Positions 45,063 through 58,265 are shown, numbered from the stretch's first letter. The stretch: DNA of 64,000 nt from Brasenia schreberi (GCA_036023115.1 JAYKKT010000090.1:34299501-34363500), one strand, 5' to 3'. The notes: generated by a model from the sequence alone, not told the origin. Numbers and translations are program-made.

Positions 45063-48000
45063 ATGCCACTGTTGAAGAGGAAGCCCTATCATTTGACGGA
45101 GATGCCTCGGGATTTGAAGCCCGACGAGCTTGTCTTCCAAGTTCGCTTCACGAAGGAGATATTCAGGGATTATGAGTATCCTTTTGGGCAGTACCTTTTC
45201 TGCATTTGTATACTGATCTAGGCTTGTAATATTCGCCTGGACTTTTGCATGAACGATTTTTGTAACGTAATGCTGTCAGGACCCAGAAACTGAATCCATG
45301 TTAAGTTGAAAACTAGGAAACCGTTTCATGGGAAGCTTAATTTGATATTATTTGTTTATTTATTCTTACAAGCAAAGCTTTTTTTCCCTCTATATTAAAC
45401 ATTATTCAACGCCTGGAGTATATAACTCAAACTTCATAAATGAAGCATGCTGACGATTATATGGAGCTGTATGCTGTTTAAGTCTCTTTTGTTGATCCAC
45501 GAAGGTAATGCTGTAGAGGGCATATCATAAACCTCAAATCAAGAACCTAAGTGTCTAACAGATCCTCATATGTTTTATATGCAGTTGCAGGTGGAATATT
45601 TGAAATTTGGATATAACCCAGCCAAAACAGAAGATCAAATGCATTATAGACTGAACCATGAGTGGGGAAATCTCTAATGGATAGTGCAACTGCAATTCAT
45701 AATGACAATTATCAATTTTGCTATTTTTTAAGGGTCTTATTGATATTGGCGGACAGGACAATTTTGGGTTTTCTTAAACCGGTATAAGGAAAAATGAGAA
45801 CGAAAAGTGAAGGGATCGTAGTACTATTTTAGGGATAGGATATGATTTTTTTCCAAGAAACATCTCAGAAATAAAGATAAAACAAAAATGTGAATATGTA
45901 CTTAAGGAACACGAAAACCATAAAATATTATGACAGTCATGATTTATGATATTTATGTTGCTGTTAAAAACATTGGGACTACTTCAAAGTTTGGAAGTCG
46001 GAAGAAAGGAATAATCACAATAAATGTAGGATGAAGTTAGTCTCCCACCCCCCCAAATTGTCCTGTTATGTTTGATCTTAAAATTACTACTGTACTCTGA
46101 TTTAACATTCAACACCTGTTGTTTTCTTGTTTAGAATTTCATCAAAATCTTCCAAAAGTTTAAAAGACTGAAAGTTTGAAACATTTCAGACTGATGTGTT
46201 TTGAGTTGCAATTCTGTGATCTACAATGAAGGTAACGATTGGATGGTCCCAAGATGGTTTAAAACTTTAAACACATCAGTTTGGAGTCAACTTTGACATA
46301 TACTGTATAGAACAAGATAAACATGATCCAAAGTGGCATAGATCTGCATACCTTGTCTTTGTGTCCGTGTAGTGACTGGATGAACTCTTGCCATCCACCA
46401 GGAAGAATAAGAAGTTGGTTTTTGAATTGTAACATTTTAAAATGTTTCTTTGATCTTTTCAGGAAATAAAGTTATTTACTTCTCCCCTGTGCTGCTCCAT
46501 TTTCATATTTGTCTAAGTGTCTGAAAAATGTCCAGAAGTGTCGTTCAGAAATTATGTGACTTTTGTATGTTAGTTCTGTTGACAGAGGCAATAATCGAAA
46601 ATAATCCATTCTAGTTGTTCACAATTTTTTGGGTGTATAAATGATTATCTTGATTCTAGTTGTTGAGTGAGTCAAAGTTTTTTTTATAGCAGGAAGGTAT
46701 TTGACGATCTATATGCATCACTCTAAGGTGCTATGGAAAAGGGTGCATCACTTTAAAGATTAAGTTGATCCGTAACTTTTGATACCAGATACGATTTAAG
46801 TGCTTGCTTACTTCCTCTTTGCAACACACACATGTGCACACTCACAGTGGCACATACATACATTCTGTGGCTCAATTTTTTTCTCAAGTCATCATGGTTG
46901 AATCTGGTGATTTCAGAATCCTCTAGAATCAACATGTCTATGAAGCAGTTCATGTGCTGAAGAAGCATTTGTATTACCTTGAGATTATGTTTATGTATCT
47001 CTTTCCTTAATATGGTGTAGAGAGTACTTGAAATGTATAAATTTATACCGACAGCGTGTCTGGACGTGTAAAGTTACCGGAAAGACAAATTTGACTTATG
47101 AGGAAGCTTTGGTGTCTGAACGCCGAGCAATAGAGAAGGCTCAGCAGTTTCCTAAGGAACTTGTACAGCCTGCACTTCAGATGATCCAATTCAGTAAGAT
47201 ACATGCTTAACCGCTACATTTTAAGAGTCTGCTACATTTTTTTGGTTGATATATGACTTTTTTTTTGCAACCTTATGAATGCCATTTGTGGCTGATTTCC
47301 ATTGTTCAGTCCTTTCAGCATATGTACGTTTGGAGTATCAGGAAATTTTCATAATTTCAAGAAAATGAACATGCTTGCCCCTTAATGCTTCCTTTTACTT
47401 GGTTTGCTAGGACATTAAAAGGATGTATAATATGATGATGAAACCTACTGTTACATGTCTTGTGCAGTCTGAAACAAGTCTCTCTTTCCATGACAAATTT
47501 GCTATGTTCGTTTTAGCCAATGTTATTCATCGGGTAATGACTTTGCAGTGGGTAAGTTGTCCTAATATACTTATCAACTTCAACTCAACTATTAATGTGG
47601 TTTGTTTGTTTGGTTTTGATAACCATGGTCTCTCAGTAAGATTAACCTAGATAGTTCTTTATATTTGTAATATTTAATTTAGAAAGGAAGAAAATTTTCA
47701 CAATATTTTTTTTGAAAGGTAAGTTGGGGTTAGACAGACTTCTGCCAGATGGACACTCCGGTATGGAACTCTTGACCTTTTGTCAGAGAGCCACGATTGA
47801 TCTACTGAAAACATATTAAGTGGCAATGCTAATATTGGTTTATCATTTAGCACATATAGATGACTGTGTTCTTTCTCTTTTGTTTTGTTAGTCATTGTCG
47901 GTCTGTCTGTCCTATTTTGAAGATTTTGTTACTGTTAATGCACATTTATGTCCCGAAGTTGGATATGGTATTGAGTGCATCTGGAGTTTAGGACTGTCTC

Positions 48001-51000
48001 TTCATATGTTTGATGTCATTTCTTTTCAGGACTTGGTACTGTGAACTTTGAATCTGCACATATAGAGTGAAAATAAAATATATTATTATGCATATATTCC
48101 TATATTTTCTTTAAAAGTACATATTTCAAGCATGCTGTTCTGCTGTCCATACAATCTTGTTGAAGACTTTCTGACATAGTTATGGTGGTAGCTTGTAATT
48201 ATATCAGGGCTTGTGTTACTTGAAGCTATTACAGCCATTGTAGAACTATCATGACTTTCTTTGACCATATTCCTTTTGTACTTTATGAAATCATATCTCC
48301 GAGTACTTTTAATTTCATTTAGCAAATCACAGCACCCAATGTATGTATGTGGATGCAATTTCAGGCACCCTAAGATTAAAGGATCTCATCAGCAAAATAT
48401 CAACGAGATTGTTAGGGTATCTTTTAGAAGGTGAAGAAGTTTACTTTAGAAAAGGGGAATTTGTACTCCCATGTAAAATCCTGAAGGTTCTAGGGAAGCC
48501 TGAAGATGATGGAAATGTTCGATATGAAGTAGGTTGGCTGGACAAAGATAAGAAAATTGTTGGCAGTTCAATCGAGAGCCCTTGCAATTTGGCACGAAGG
48601 AAGCCTCCTTTTAGTAGGCAAATGCTGAAGTCTTTCATTAGAGAATCCACGTCACAAGGCTCCCCATGGATAGTTCATGAGAGGTTAGCCCAGAAGTACA
48701 GACTTCTGACTGAAATGCCTGCGGAATTGCGAGGTAAAATAAAAGCACAAAAAGGACAATGCCATAAAAATATCAGTGGGAGCCAAGGGATTCTGGTAAT
48801 ACCATTGAACTCTTGTATCATATACAAATTTTCAATGGCTTGCTTTCAAGTTGTATATATTCTTCTGCCTGAAGTTTTGAAGCTCATGATTGTAGCAGAC
48901 AGGAAATGGAGAAGAGGGCAGGATGAGAAGAATTAGAACAGGAAACAACAACGCTGACATGTTGCAGGTTGAACAAGAAAAAGCAATTTCAGGTATTAAT
49001 GATGACTTTGCCATGTTGGTTTGCTTAGTTGCTGAATTATTTTGATTGCATATATTAATGCACCACTATTTCCTCAAGTATTACTCTGGCTGGTCTTGAA
49101 AGTTCGTTGTGGAATAAGAGAAAGTAAAATTGGATTCTGTCACAGGAGAATCGAAGCCATCTGTTAAAAATGGAAATGTTGGTACAAAGAAAAGAAAAGC
49201 ATCAAATGGGATTGCTAAAGTTGTTACAAAGGAAGAGGAAGTTTCAGGTATAGTTTTCCTTGACTGCGTATTGTTCTTGACATGTTTGTGTCGAGTCCGC
49301 ATTTTCTCTTGGAGAACTGTTCCAGCTGGTGTAGTATGCTCAAATATTATTTTCTGAACAGAGGATGAAAAATTGAGAAGTTCTGCTTTAGGAGTACAGT
49401 CCAAGGTGGGAGTTATCAAATACCCGATTGAGGATCTTCTTGTACAGCCGTGTGTCAGTGACCCAGATTTTATGGAGCGCCCTGCTCCATCAACAGATTT
49501 TATTGTACCAATGGATTCTTTGGGAAATCTTCTCATGGTTTGGGATTTTTGCGCATCATTCAGCAGAATGTTGAACTTGTGGCCGTTCTCTCTGGAGGAT
49601 TTTGAAAATGCAATTATTCATAAGGGAAGTAATGTGAATCTCATAATTGAAGCACATGCTGCAATATTTCGCTTGCTTCTTAAAGACAAAGGAGATTACT
49701 ACACTTTCATTCAAAAGAAAAGAAGGAAACCGAAGGTGGTATATTCTTATAGTTTGTTTCTGTTTTTTTAACGCCAGTAGGGATTCAACTTTTGATGCAT
49801 CGTGTCTTTTTCCCATGTCAGATCACATTTATGAATTGGACGGAATATTTATGTGACTTTCTAGAAATGGAAGATGTACCGGAATTCTCCGGGCATATCT
49901 CAACCATAAGAAGAGGGCACTATGGACTTCTAGATTGCCATGCTAAGCTGGATATCTTCCAAGCATTGGTTAACCATGCCCTTACAACTGAAATTGTTAG
50001 AGAACAGTTGGAGGATTATATTGAACAAAGGCAAATACTTGCAGCAACAAACAGGGAAGCAGCCGTGGAAGAATCAAGAAAGAGAAAACAACAAAAACAA
50101 ATGCTTAAAGAGAATGGATCTGAGGCAAATGATGGTGAAGGCAACTTGGATGGCTCTCAGATCAGTGGGCCAAATCAAGATGTTCACCCTGAGGGAAAAG
50201 GAATTTCTTCAAATGGATACCGGCATTTACAGAACGGGTAATGGTTTCTATCATGACTTTCTTGTTTGAGTTGCTCATTATGCTTTCTTCATTACTTCTG
50301 GCCCTGAAGGATAAAATGCCCGTTTTTGTATTATGGCCCATGCTATACTGCAATTGAAGCATTTCCTCTATTAAGCTACTTTCTCCACAGGGAGGCCAGA
50401 CGGATAGCCTCAGCACGTGGAAGTGCTGGAAAGAAGAAGGTGAATGGAGCATTGAACTTGGCGAATAAAAAAGGACCGACAGCAACTGATGATGGGGACG
50501 AAGAGAAGAAAATAATTAAGGACATGGGACTGGAGGAGAAGAAACAGAGGGTCTCTCTCTCTCTCTCTCTCTCTGCTCTGTGTGTGTGAGACACTGAACT
50601 CTCTTTTGTTGGTTTCTGTTACAGCAAGAGCACTTTGAGCGGGAGATTGAAAAGCGCTTTATACGCACTAATCCATTAGGGAAGGATCGCAACCATAGTA
50701 GGTACTGGTTTTTCCGTCGGGAGGGCCGAATTTTCATTGAGAGTTCTGACTTTAAGCAATGGGGCTATTACAATGGCAAGGAAGAAGTAATGATTGCTTC
50801 CTCTTATGTTGTGATTGTTCTTCTTTTGCCTAGAGTACCGAGCTGATTTGCACTAAACAATTTTCAATTTCTTTATCAGATTGATCGTTTGATGGAGTCC
50901 CTCAATCCAAAAGGGGAGAGAGAGAGGGCCCTTCATAGACAACTTCAGAATCACTACGGGAGAATCTGGTTAGCTTAATCATAAGCTTTATCTTGATTAG

Positions 51001-52511
51001 GTTATGAAACTCTTATTTCACAGTTAAGAGTTTGAGGCCTATTTTGCAGTTGTTTTTTCAGTTGCTCATACATCATATTTGGGCCCTATTTTTTGCAGCT
51101 ACTTTATTAGTTTCTCGTATATCATATATGAACAAAATTCATAGTCGTACTGCCCACGCATCTTAAGAGTTTCCTTAGGAGACATACGTAGTATACGTTA
51201 TTACTAGAAAAATACTCTATAAGGGTGATGCTGTGCTTGAACGCAGATGCTCTCCCTGTCGTATTGATTTGATGAAAGAGGCGAAATTTCTGCACAATAC
51301 TTGACTTTTCACTCCTGTAAAAAAAAATATATCAATCTCATAGTCATCTTTGTTAGACAAATAATGTCAACACCTATGAAGCTAAGACAACAAAATAAGC
51401 CAGCAAGCACTTGCTCTTTAAGAAGCACAGCCTAAACACATGTATATGTGTGTGTGTGTGTCGGGGGGAAGTAAATGAAGATCTCACCAATGATCAGAGA
51501 TCAACTTTTGTGGTTCTCAGAGATGTTAAATTTTGAAACTCCCAAAAAAAATTCATATGCATTGAAATTGCCTGATCTAATACATGGTTTTGAGCAACCA
51601 AACCATATGGATCATATCCCTACGGCTTGATTTGCAACACAAGCATTTATGAACTTCAGAAAATTTTGAGTGCCCCGAAAAGTTTTTAATTATATCTAAT
51701 GAAAAATATCAACCAAACATTGAAATTCTTCTTACGCTCATCAAAGCTTTTGCTTTGCTTGAGCAAAGCACATTTTGCTGTGGTGGAAAGCGCCCAATAA
51801 CTAATTTCTATTATGGCAAGAATATTCATACCCTTTTTCTTTGGGGGGGGGGGGGGGGGGGAACAAACACAGACATTGCACATTTGAGTGAAGACACTCT
51901 TACTCATCTATGGTATGCATACTGAAACACAGTTTTCACAACATGCAGAAATCAGAAAATAAGTTGGGCCCATATTGTGGTCTTCATTGTTCATGGGGCG
52001 TGAACCGCAGAGAAGAAGCCCATTTAGCTATTGAATTCTTCAATCTGTTGAGCGTCTATGTACGAATTCCTTAAACGTACGTGTAATAAGTATTGCCTTA
52101 TTGCATGTCATTTAAATTCTTCACAGGGTTACCTCTGTAACGTTGAGTCTGGACATCTTTGCACACGCACTGCATCGATTGTAGGCCTAATGTCTTCCAG
52201 TTTGCCAACATTTGCTTTATGAAATTCTAGGTTTCTTTCGAAGTTTATTACTGTCCCACGCAAGATGCTTTCATCCTTTGAGCCAACTCAGCAGCCACTT
52301 TAGTGCTGTTGATGCGGATACGTTTGTCGCTTAGTAACTTCTGTTTCGTTGGTTTGGCAGCAATGCTGTGCAAAAGAGGTCAAGGGAGATTTCTCAAAGG
52401 CTTGCATTGGATGAGGCAGAACTGCGGAGGTCGGTGCGGGTACGTAGCAAAGTGAAGGAAAGTTCAGGACCAGCTTTCTTGAGATACGTTAATAAATGGA
52501 AGGAGGCGTAA
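45063..52511 (+). CDS. WAC-DDT-WHIM domain protein (ISWI chromatin-remodelling partner)
   Basis: Coding exons: 45063-45175, 47021-47193, 48365-48733, 48903-48992, 49146-49247, 49362-49735, 49822-50237, 50391-50550, 50625-50786, 50880-50968, 52361-52511. All are GT-AG and in phase, and they sum to 2199 bases, so 732 residues plus TAA. Domains: WAC (Acf1/WSTF DNA-binding type) at about 1-95 with MPLLKRKPYHL, VFQVRFTKEIFRDYEEYL, NLYRQRVWTCKVTGKTNLTY; a plant-specific block at 96-218 (CKILKVL, RYEVGWLDKDKK); DDT at about 330-390 (PMDSLGNLLMVWDFCASFSR, LWPFSLEDFENAI); WHIM1 near 425-475 (GHYGLLDCHAKLDIFQALV, LEDYIEQR); a charged coiled stretch near 480-510; WHIM3 near 612-640 (NPLGKDRNHSRYWFFRREGR). 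Family proteins are nuclear ISWI partners that help space nucleosomes. Exon 48903-48992 is the least certain. Confidence 0.93.
51841..51861. repeat. Poly-G tract in intron 11 of the WAC-DDT gene
   Basis: About 18 G in a row on the plus strand after 'tttctttg'. Such a run is rare in plant introns and may be misassembled in length. Confidence 0.9.
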
Positions 52512-54654
52512 TCGTATGATGCTTGTGAGTTCGTATGATCCTAGTAATTTGTTTCATATGCTCCTTTTAAGGCAAAGATGCAGATGGTTGTCCATTAGGG
52601 CATGTTAGTGAATGGCCCTGTGCTTCTCGATCACCTCTCCTCTCCCCAGGTTAAAATTCTTTGTTCTCACCATACCAAATTCTTTTCACCGATCACTTTC
52701 CCTATTCCTTTTTATTCTTGGGTAGAAACCATCACCTAGATCTTGCCAGATATTTTGACAGTTCAACAGAAACCCTTCACCATGGCCTCCAACATCACCA
52801 TCAATATCAAATGCTTGTAAATATATCCTGTTTGTTGGAAGTCGTAATTTATGTAGGTTATCAAAAGACTAACTTGCAGGAGAGTTCTTGGACTTGAAGG
52901 GAAATTATTCTCATCTCGGGCTACCTTTATCTTTTTACAAAGCCTCATACAACACAGCAGCAATGGAGTCTCTCTCTCTGGGTTCGCTTGTGCGGGTGGT
53001 TGAGTGGGTGGGGAGATGTGTGAACGTGAAGGTAATTTCCAGTTTGGAAGTTGTTATGCTCTTGGTTCCGTTCATTTTGAAACAATGCAAGTTCTTTGCC
53101 TTTTGCTCAAGAAAGCAATTTCTAAAGTTCGTTCTAATGCGGGTCTCGTCCATTTCTTCATTTCCATGGAAATTTCCGTCGTGTCGAAGTTATCCTTGGC
53201 TTTTCTATTTGGAAGTGAGTAGACGTCTTGTTAAAGAAGATGCCAATCAGATGAGTGGCTCAGATGAATGGTCGTTGTTGCTCGTGCTACCTGTCCAAGT
53301 TTTAGACGTGCACCAGTGCACGACACAGAGCATAAATACAAACACGCGTACTAAGATGGTCTCAAAACTGGATACAAGGCAGGATCCACGTCTCTTTGAG
53401 AGGTTCAATATCTTTTAAAACCTGATATATGGGCCTTTTGTGCTTTCAAATGTCTGCCCACAGGTTCGGATCCACGTCTTACACAAAAATTTCCTCCCAC
53501 TTTTTAATACGACGCGCCGGGAACAGGCAGACGGTTGAAACAGGCTGCTTGTGTGGCTTGTTTCGGCTCGGGAGCCTATAAGTGAGCTGCGCCCAGATTG
53601 TAAGGTTAGTGATGAGAAACGGGTCAGCCTTGGGATGGCACGCCTTCCATAAGCATTAGGGTATGTAGTATCATCACCTGAATATAATGATCTAGCTAAC
53701 TAGTTTCCTATTGATTTCTTCATGGGATGATGAGGCTCATTTTCTGAAAATTAGTTTGAATTTGTGAAAATTCAATATTGTCAATCAAAATCATATTACT
53801 CTTTGAGTTTTTTCAAGTTCAGTGAGGGAACCTCTGTTGTTTCGGTGTAGCCGGTAACTTGCTTTCCTTTGAGCTTGGCTTGAGTAAACAAGACAAGCTA
53901 CAAACTAGCAACAATCTAGTGTGACCGGTCATTAGCAGCGTCAGCATGCCGTATTTGATTCTTCTGACATTCAACAGGAATCACACAGGGTAGATTGACA
54001 CGATAGAAACTTCTGGTGATATTGGGTCATATCGTGTCAACACTAATCTTGTTTTCTTCCAAAGTGAAGACTGAATCAAGAAATGAGTAATGTTTTGTTT
54101 TCACCACACAGAATCATTTGGCTCTTGCACCCCAAAACCAAAGAGTTTCCATACTAGGCAGAACAACCATTCTATGGGTAAAATATGTGAAATCATGTAT
54201 TAGAACTATCATATTGAAAATTTATGACTTTCGAAAAAAAATTGATGGATCCAACTCATACTGAATGAAGATTTATGATAGTTTGCACTCAATCCGTACC
54301 AGTGTATCCTACAGATGTCCAGTAAAAGATACCTTGGGACTCGGGTATTGCCATGTGCACCTCATGGAAAGGTTCCGCCCTTGAAATGTTCGACAGGCTG
54401 ATATATACCGGTTACTGGGTTTTTCACCAATATTCTGATATTCTCTTAGTTGAAGCCGGGGTGGTGCAATATTATCCACGCATGGTGCAGGTGCTGTGTC
54501 GTCTCGTGCTTGTGTCAGAAACAGGTCAACCGGATGTGATCTAAATAGAGTTAGCTTTAGGTTGTGTCTAGGCACATCATGAAAGATGCTAGTTGTCTTT
54601 GTGGTTTTCTCTCATATTCTTTGGCTAGACATAAACATGAACTTTATTTATTTT
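52512..54654. other. 3' region of the WAC-DDT gene and intergenic
   Basis: The 3' UTR probably covers the first few hundred bases. A 176-codon frame at 52888-53418 (plus) has no ATG at its 5' end that would suggest a gene and no family that I recognise. I see nothing else I can name. Confidence 0.45.
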
Positions 54655-54767
54655 TGTTACGAGAGGAGGTCGAAGTCTAATACACATGCACCCTCAGGGA
54701 GTCAAACTCCCTACTAGCAGCAACAACACTAGAACATCCTGCCGTTGAGCTAACGCTCTTGGTGCAA
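54655..54767 (-). mobile_element. tRNA-derived SINE copy
   Basis: On the minus strand it has a perfect A box TAGCTCAACGG and, about 45 bp later, a B box GTTTGACTC (one change from consensus). It ends 'attagacttcgacctcctct' with 'cgtaac'. It shares its full length with 57556-57680. Confidence 0.65.
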
Positions 54768-56861
54768 TACAAATATAGGCTTTTTAGTGCCAGGTATTGT
54801 ATTGCCAGCGATTTCGTGTTTAAAGTTGTGTGTTGTCTTTTATATGTTAGAAGAAGTGTACCTGAATATGACCCGAACGTTCTTACATGAAAACAAATTT
54901 TCTGGTGTGGGTTTCTTGTTAGCCTTCGGTGCCGTGTATTGTCAACCCTATTTGAAGCGCCGCGACCTTTAAATCATATGATAATTAGATACAAGCATTC
55001 TCTCTCTCTCAAACGATACAAACATCACTCCAAGAATCCTTTTGCCTTAATCGGGGGTTTTTCGGGTTGATGAGTGGATTTTCCCCCCTCGAATTCAAGT
55101 GTCATATCTTGAAGGTGTTATGGACCTAAGTGGTTCTAAACCCTGCACCATTCAGTGCCTTGATCCGAAATCTGTGTAGTAGATAACGTGAGATGTGACC
55201 TGGAGGCACTTCGATGCATTGATCTGACATTCTACATTGCTGATGAAGGTTTGTGTTAATCATCCTTCTGAATAGCCGTCTTCTTTGTAAGTTAACACTG
55301 AGCAAACGTAAGAACTGGAAAATTGTATCGAGGACCAAATGAAGTTATTTGGCAAGAGTATTGGAATCTATTCACTTTATGTATTTGAGAGGGCAATGGA
55401 TAGTGATGATCATTGATTTGTTCGTGTTTTGCGTGTCGGCTCATCAGTGCGTATATATTCTTTGAGGGCTTATGAAAATATCAGTGTTCAAAGAAAATAA
55501 CAAAATAAAAACTATTGATGGGCACAAGAGTTCGAGTACTTTGTATCGGATCTAGAACTGGAAGTCCTTTCAAATGACAAATTAAGATTAAATACAGCTT
55601 CTGCAATTGTTAAAAGAAAAGAAGAAAAGGACACTTCAAACAATACGTGGTGTTGACGCTGAAAAATGTAGAAGGATATGTAACAGAAGTTCGAGAGTCT
55701 CTTTGGTCGAGGGAGACCTGAAATGAATGTCGAAAGACCCTAACTAGTAAATCGGACCCATCACACTTATGAGTCTTGAAGTAAGGAGGAGTTGACCAAT
55801 GATACAAAAATGATAAGTTATTGGAAATCATGTCTCCCTAACTATTGTTTCAACGGAAGTCTATAAATAACCATTGAAATGAGAATAAAGAATTAATCAA
55901 TACAATCACAAATCTTACTTTCTTGTTTTCTCTTGCTTTTCCTAGTAGTAGTAGTAGTGCAACATTCTTTATACATTTTCGAGCACGAGTTTGAGTATTT
56001 TCCTCTTTCACGTGATCTCAAAGGCAACGAGGATACACATAATTGAATTCATGAAGATATGTTCCATCGTGTAAAGCCTTATTCATCCCTTATTGAAAAC
56101 GAGGATTAGAGTTCTCTAACACGTCCTATTCAATTCTCACAAACTCCATTCAAATTGTGTCGGCATTTTTGGAACACTTGCTAACCTGTATTTGGAAAAT
56201 AAAACATAAACGACAGTAAGCTGAGGTGGATTCAGCTAGAATTAAGGCAAAAATGTCCTGGGCCGAATCCTGAGCCACACCCAATGGTACATGTCCAAGT
56301 CCATTCGATTTATGAAAAGTAATATACAGTCACGGATTCAACCATGGTCATAACATGGTCTAATGTATTATAAATCACAACCTCGAATTTGCACATTTCC
56401 CCTCTTACTTTTCAAATTTTTTAATGGAGAGGTTGCTCCAACGCCTCGTTTTAGATCTATGGCTGATTATATCACAACAATCGGTGACTTGGTTTGAGGC
56501 ATCCGTGTTTGAGATAACAGGATTTTGCAGAAGTCAAGATGGACCAAAGCTCCGCATGGAAGCCGACCGGTTGGCATTGCGGGATAGCCCACGAGCTAAA
56601 CCGTGCGTAAACACTTTTCTTTTAGTTTTTCCAGTTTAGATTAGCCACCGGAAAAGAACGCGTAAACCTTAGACATCGGGCCCATTATGAAGTGCATAGC
56701 TGTTGAACATACTTATTAACCACTAACTTTGTGTATTAACTCATTAACTTTAACCAATCTGTGGTACATTAAACATTATACATCACAAACAAGTTCGTGA
56801 AAGTCGCACGAGTCGGACACCATTTGCGTTTTTTTGTCTCACCAATATAACAATTCTTAAA
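54768..56861. other. Intergenic, with a possible solo LTR at about 55500-56100
   Basis: At about 55515-56100, a TATA-like 'tctataaataaccattg' (near 55860), an 'aataaag' signal (near 55885) and 'caatacaatcacaaatc' are spaced as in Copia LTRs. No TG...CA ends or target duplication could be fixed. The rest has no gene or repeat that I recognise. Confidence 0.3.
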
Positions 56862-57550
56862 AAGACAGAATATATGGAATGTAAGTTTGATCATTTGAGT
56901 ATTTCAGATGACATAGAAATTAAGATTGACATACATTTCATCCCTCACAAGAAAAGTTTTAAATACCTTGAGTCAATTTTTCAAAGTGATAAAAAATTGA
57001 TGGGGATGTTACGTATAGAATTAATATCGGTTGGTTAAAATAGAGAGGGGTACCAAGTATTCTATATAATAAAAAAATAACATTAAAGTTGAAAGGTAAA
57101 TATTATAGAACAACAATTAAACCTGTTATGTTTGATAGTTATGAGTATTGGATAATTAATTATCAACATTTTTAAAAGATGTATGTAGGATAAATGAAGA
57201 TGTTGAGATAGATGAGTGGTCACACAAGGAAAGACCGTATACATAATCACGTTACTAAAAACAAATTGTAAGTATCATCAATAGAGGATAAAATAAGAGA
57301 AAATCGTTTAAAATGGTTTGTACATGTAGAAAGACGACCAAAGGCCCCCGTAAGAAGATATGAAAAACTATATTGTAAAAATATTAAAAGAAGAAAATGA
57401 CAATTACAAAAGTGTTGGAAAGAAACAATAAAGAATGATCTAGTTTATATTGAGTTAACTGGTAGCATGACACGTGATAGGGCTCTATGAAAACAAAAAA
57501 TTCATATAGCCCACCCCATCTAATATGGAAAAAGGCTTAGTTGTTGTAAT
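56862..57550 (+). mobile_element. 5'-truncated RTE LINE
   Basis: It runs from the end of RT ('acagaatatatggaatgtaa') through the C-terminal domain to the tail 'ggaaaaaggcttagttgttg'. It is heavily decayed, with many stops, and is older looking than the copy at 23945-24495. Confidence 0.8.
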
Positions 57551-57555
57551 ATAAC

Positions 57556-57680
57556 AACTCTTAACAGCATAGCTCAACAACAACACGACTTGGTGCTGAA
57601 GCTGCTGGTGGGGAGTTCGACTCTGACTCTCAAGAATACATGCATGGGTGTGTGTTAGGCTTCGGCATCCTCTTGTAAAA
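57556..57680 (+). mobile_element. tRNA-derived SINE copy
   Basis: An A box TAGCTCAACAA near 57573 and a perfect B box GTTCGACTC near 57614, then 'gtgtgttaggcttcggcatc' and 'ctcttgtaaaag'. It lies directly after the LINE tail at 57550. It pairs with the minus-strand copy at 54655-54767. Confidence 0.65.
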
Positions 57681-57814
57681 GAAAAAACTCTCAGCATGGA
57701 TGAACGGTCACTAATAAGAAGAAAAAAAAGTAGGTAACGCATTATCTTTAATCAATTTACAACAAATTTAATAGTAAGCACAAAGGAATTCACGCTATGA
57801 ATAAAAGCAACGGT

Positions 57815-57910
57815 TTACCTGTCTAGGGGTGTCTTCATTCAGAAGCTAAGGTCATGATTTCAATACTCAATGCACGCATGTGGCTGCGGCCTCCCAATTG
57901 GAAAGAAAAA
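57815..57910 (+). mobile_element. Degraded SINE fragment
   Basis: 'aaggtcatgatttcaatact' and 'gcatgtggctgcggcctccc' resemble the B-box and 3' half of the SINE at 57556-57680. It is weak and without clear ends. Confidence 0.35.
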
Positions 57911-57993
57911 GGATCCTCGTAACACGAATTGGAGTCACTAATCAGACCGAATTGTAAAACGAATGAACGACAAGTAGGGAAGAAAAGAAACAT

Positions 57994-58029
57994 GGGGCAT
58001 TCCGAGAATTAAACTCGGGACCAAATGCA
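57994..58029 (-). pseudogene. tRNA-Pro relic with the middle deleted
   Basis: The plus-strand 'ggggcattccgagaattaaa' then 'ctcgggaccaaatgc' equals the two ends of the tRNA-Pro at 41826-41897 joined together. The anticodon and D arms are gone. In the intact gene, 'gacc' occurs on both sides of the missing part, so the deletion joined two short direct repeats. It cannot be a tRNA. Confidence 0.8.
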
Positions 58030-58265
58030 CAGTTGATGCCATGAGAAAATGTTCCTTTTATATCATCAATATCTTATACGTGGTTTCCTTCGAATCTTCT
58101 GAATCTGTGGCCCATTCAGCTTCATCCATCGATAACAGAGAAGATTTTCACGTCTCGGACGTTTCCCTCCTCGCTTACTTTTTGTCTTCGGGGTGGCGAC
58201 AAGGTCGACCATGAATCGGCGTTCACTTGCCTCATTCTTCCGATTTTTGTTTCTAATTCGTTTCT

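Noticed and set aside
47423..47650. 75-codon plus-strand frame between WAC-DDT exons
   Set aside because: Joining it to exon 47021-47193 gives a stop at once, whereas joining to 48365 gives the family sequence in frame. It is intron.
47700..47820. Possible SINE in a WAC-DDT intron
   Set aside because: A T-run and a GGTCAAGAG-like B box suggest a minus-strand SINE, but the A box and target duplications are unclear.
48739..48936. Extension of the WAC-DDT exon through the intron to a stop at 48936
   Set aside because: Reading on ends the protein before the DDT domain. The donor at 48734 and acceptor at 48902 keep one open frame.
52888..53418. 176-codon plus-strand frame
   Set aside because: It has no recognisable family and no supporting promoter or splice signals. 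It lies downstream of the WAC-DDT stop, probably partly in its 3' UTR.
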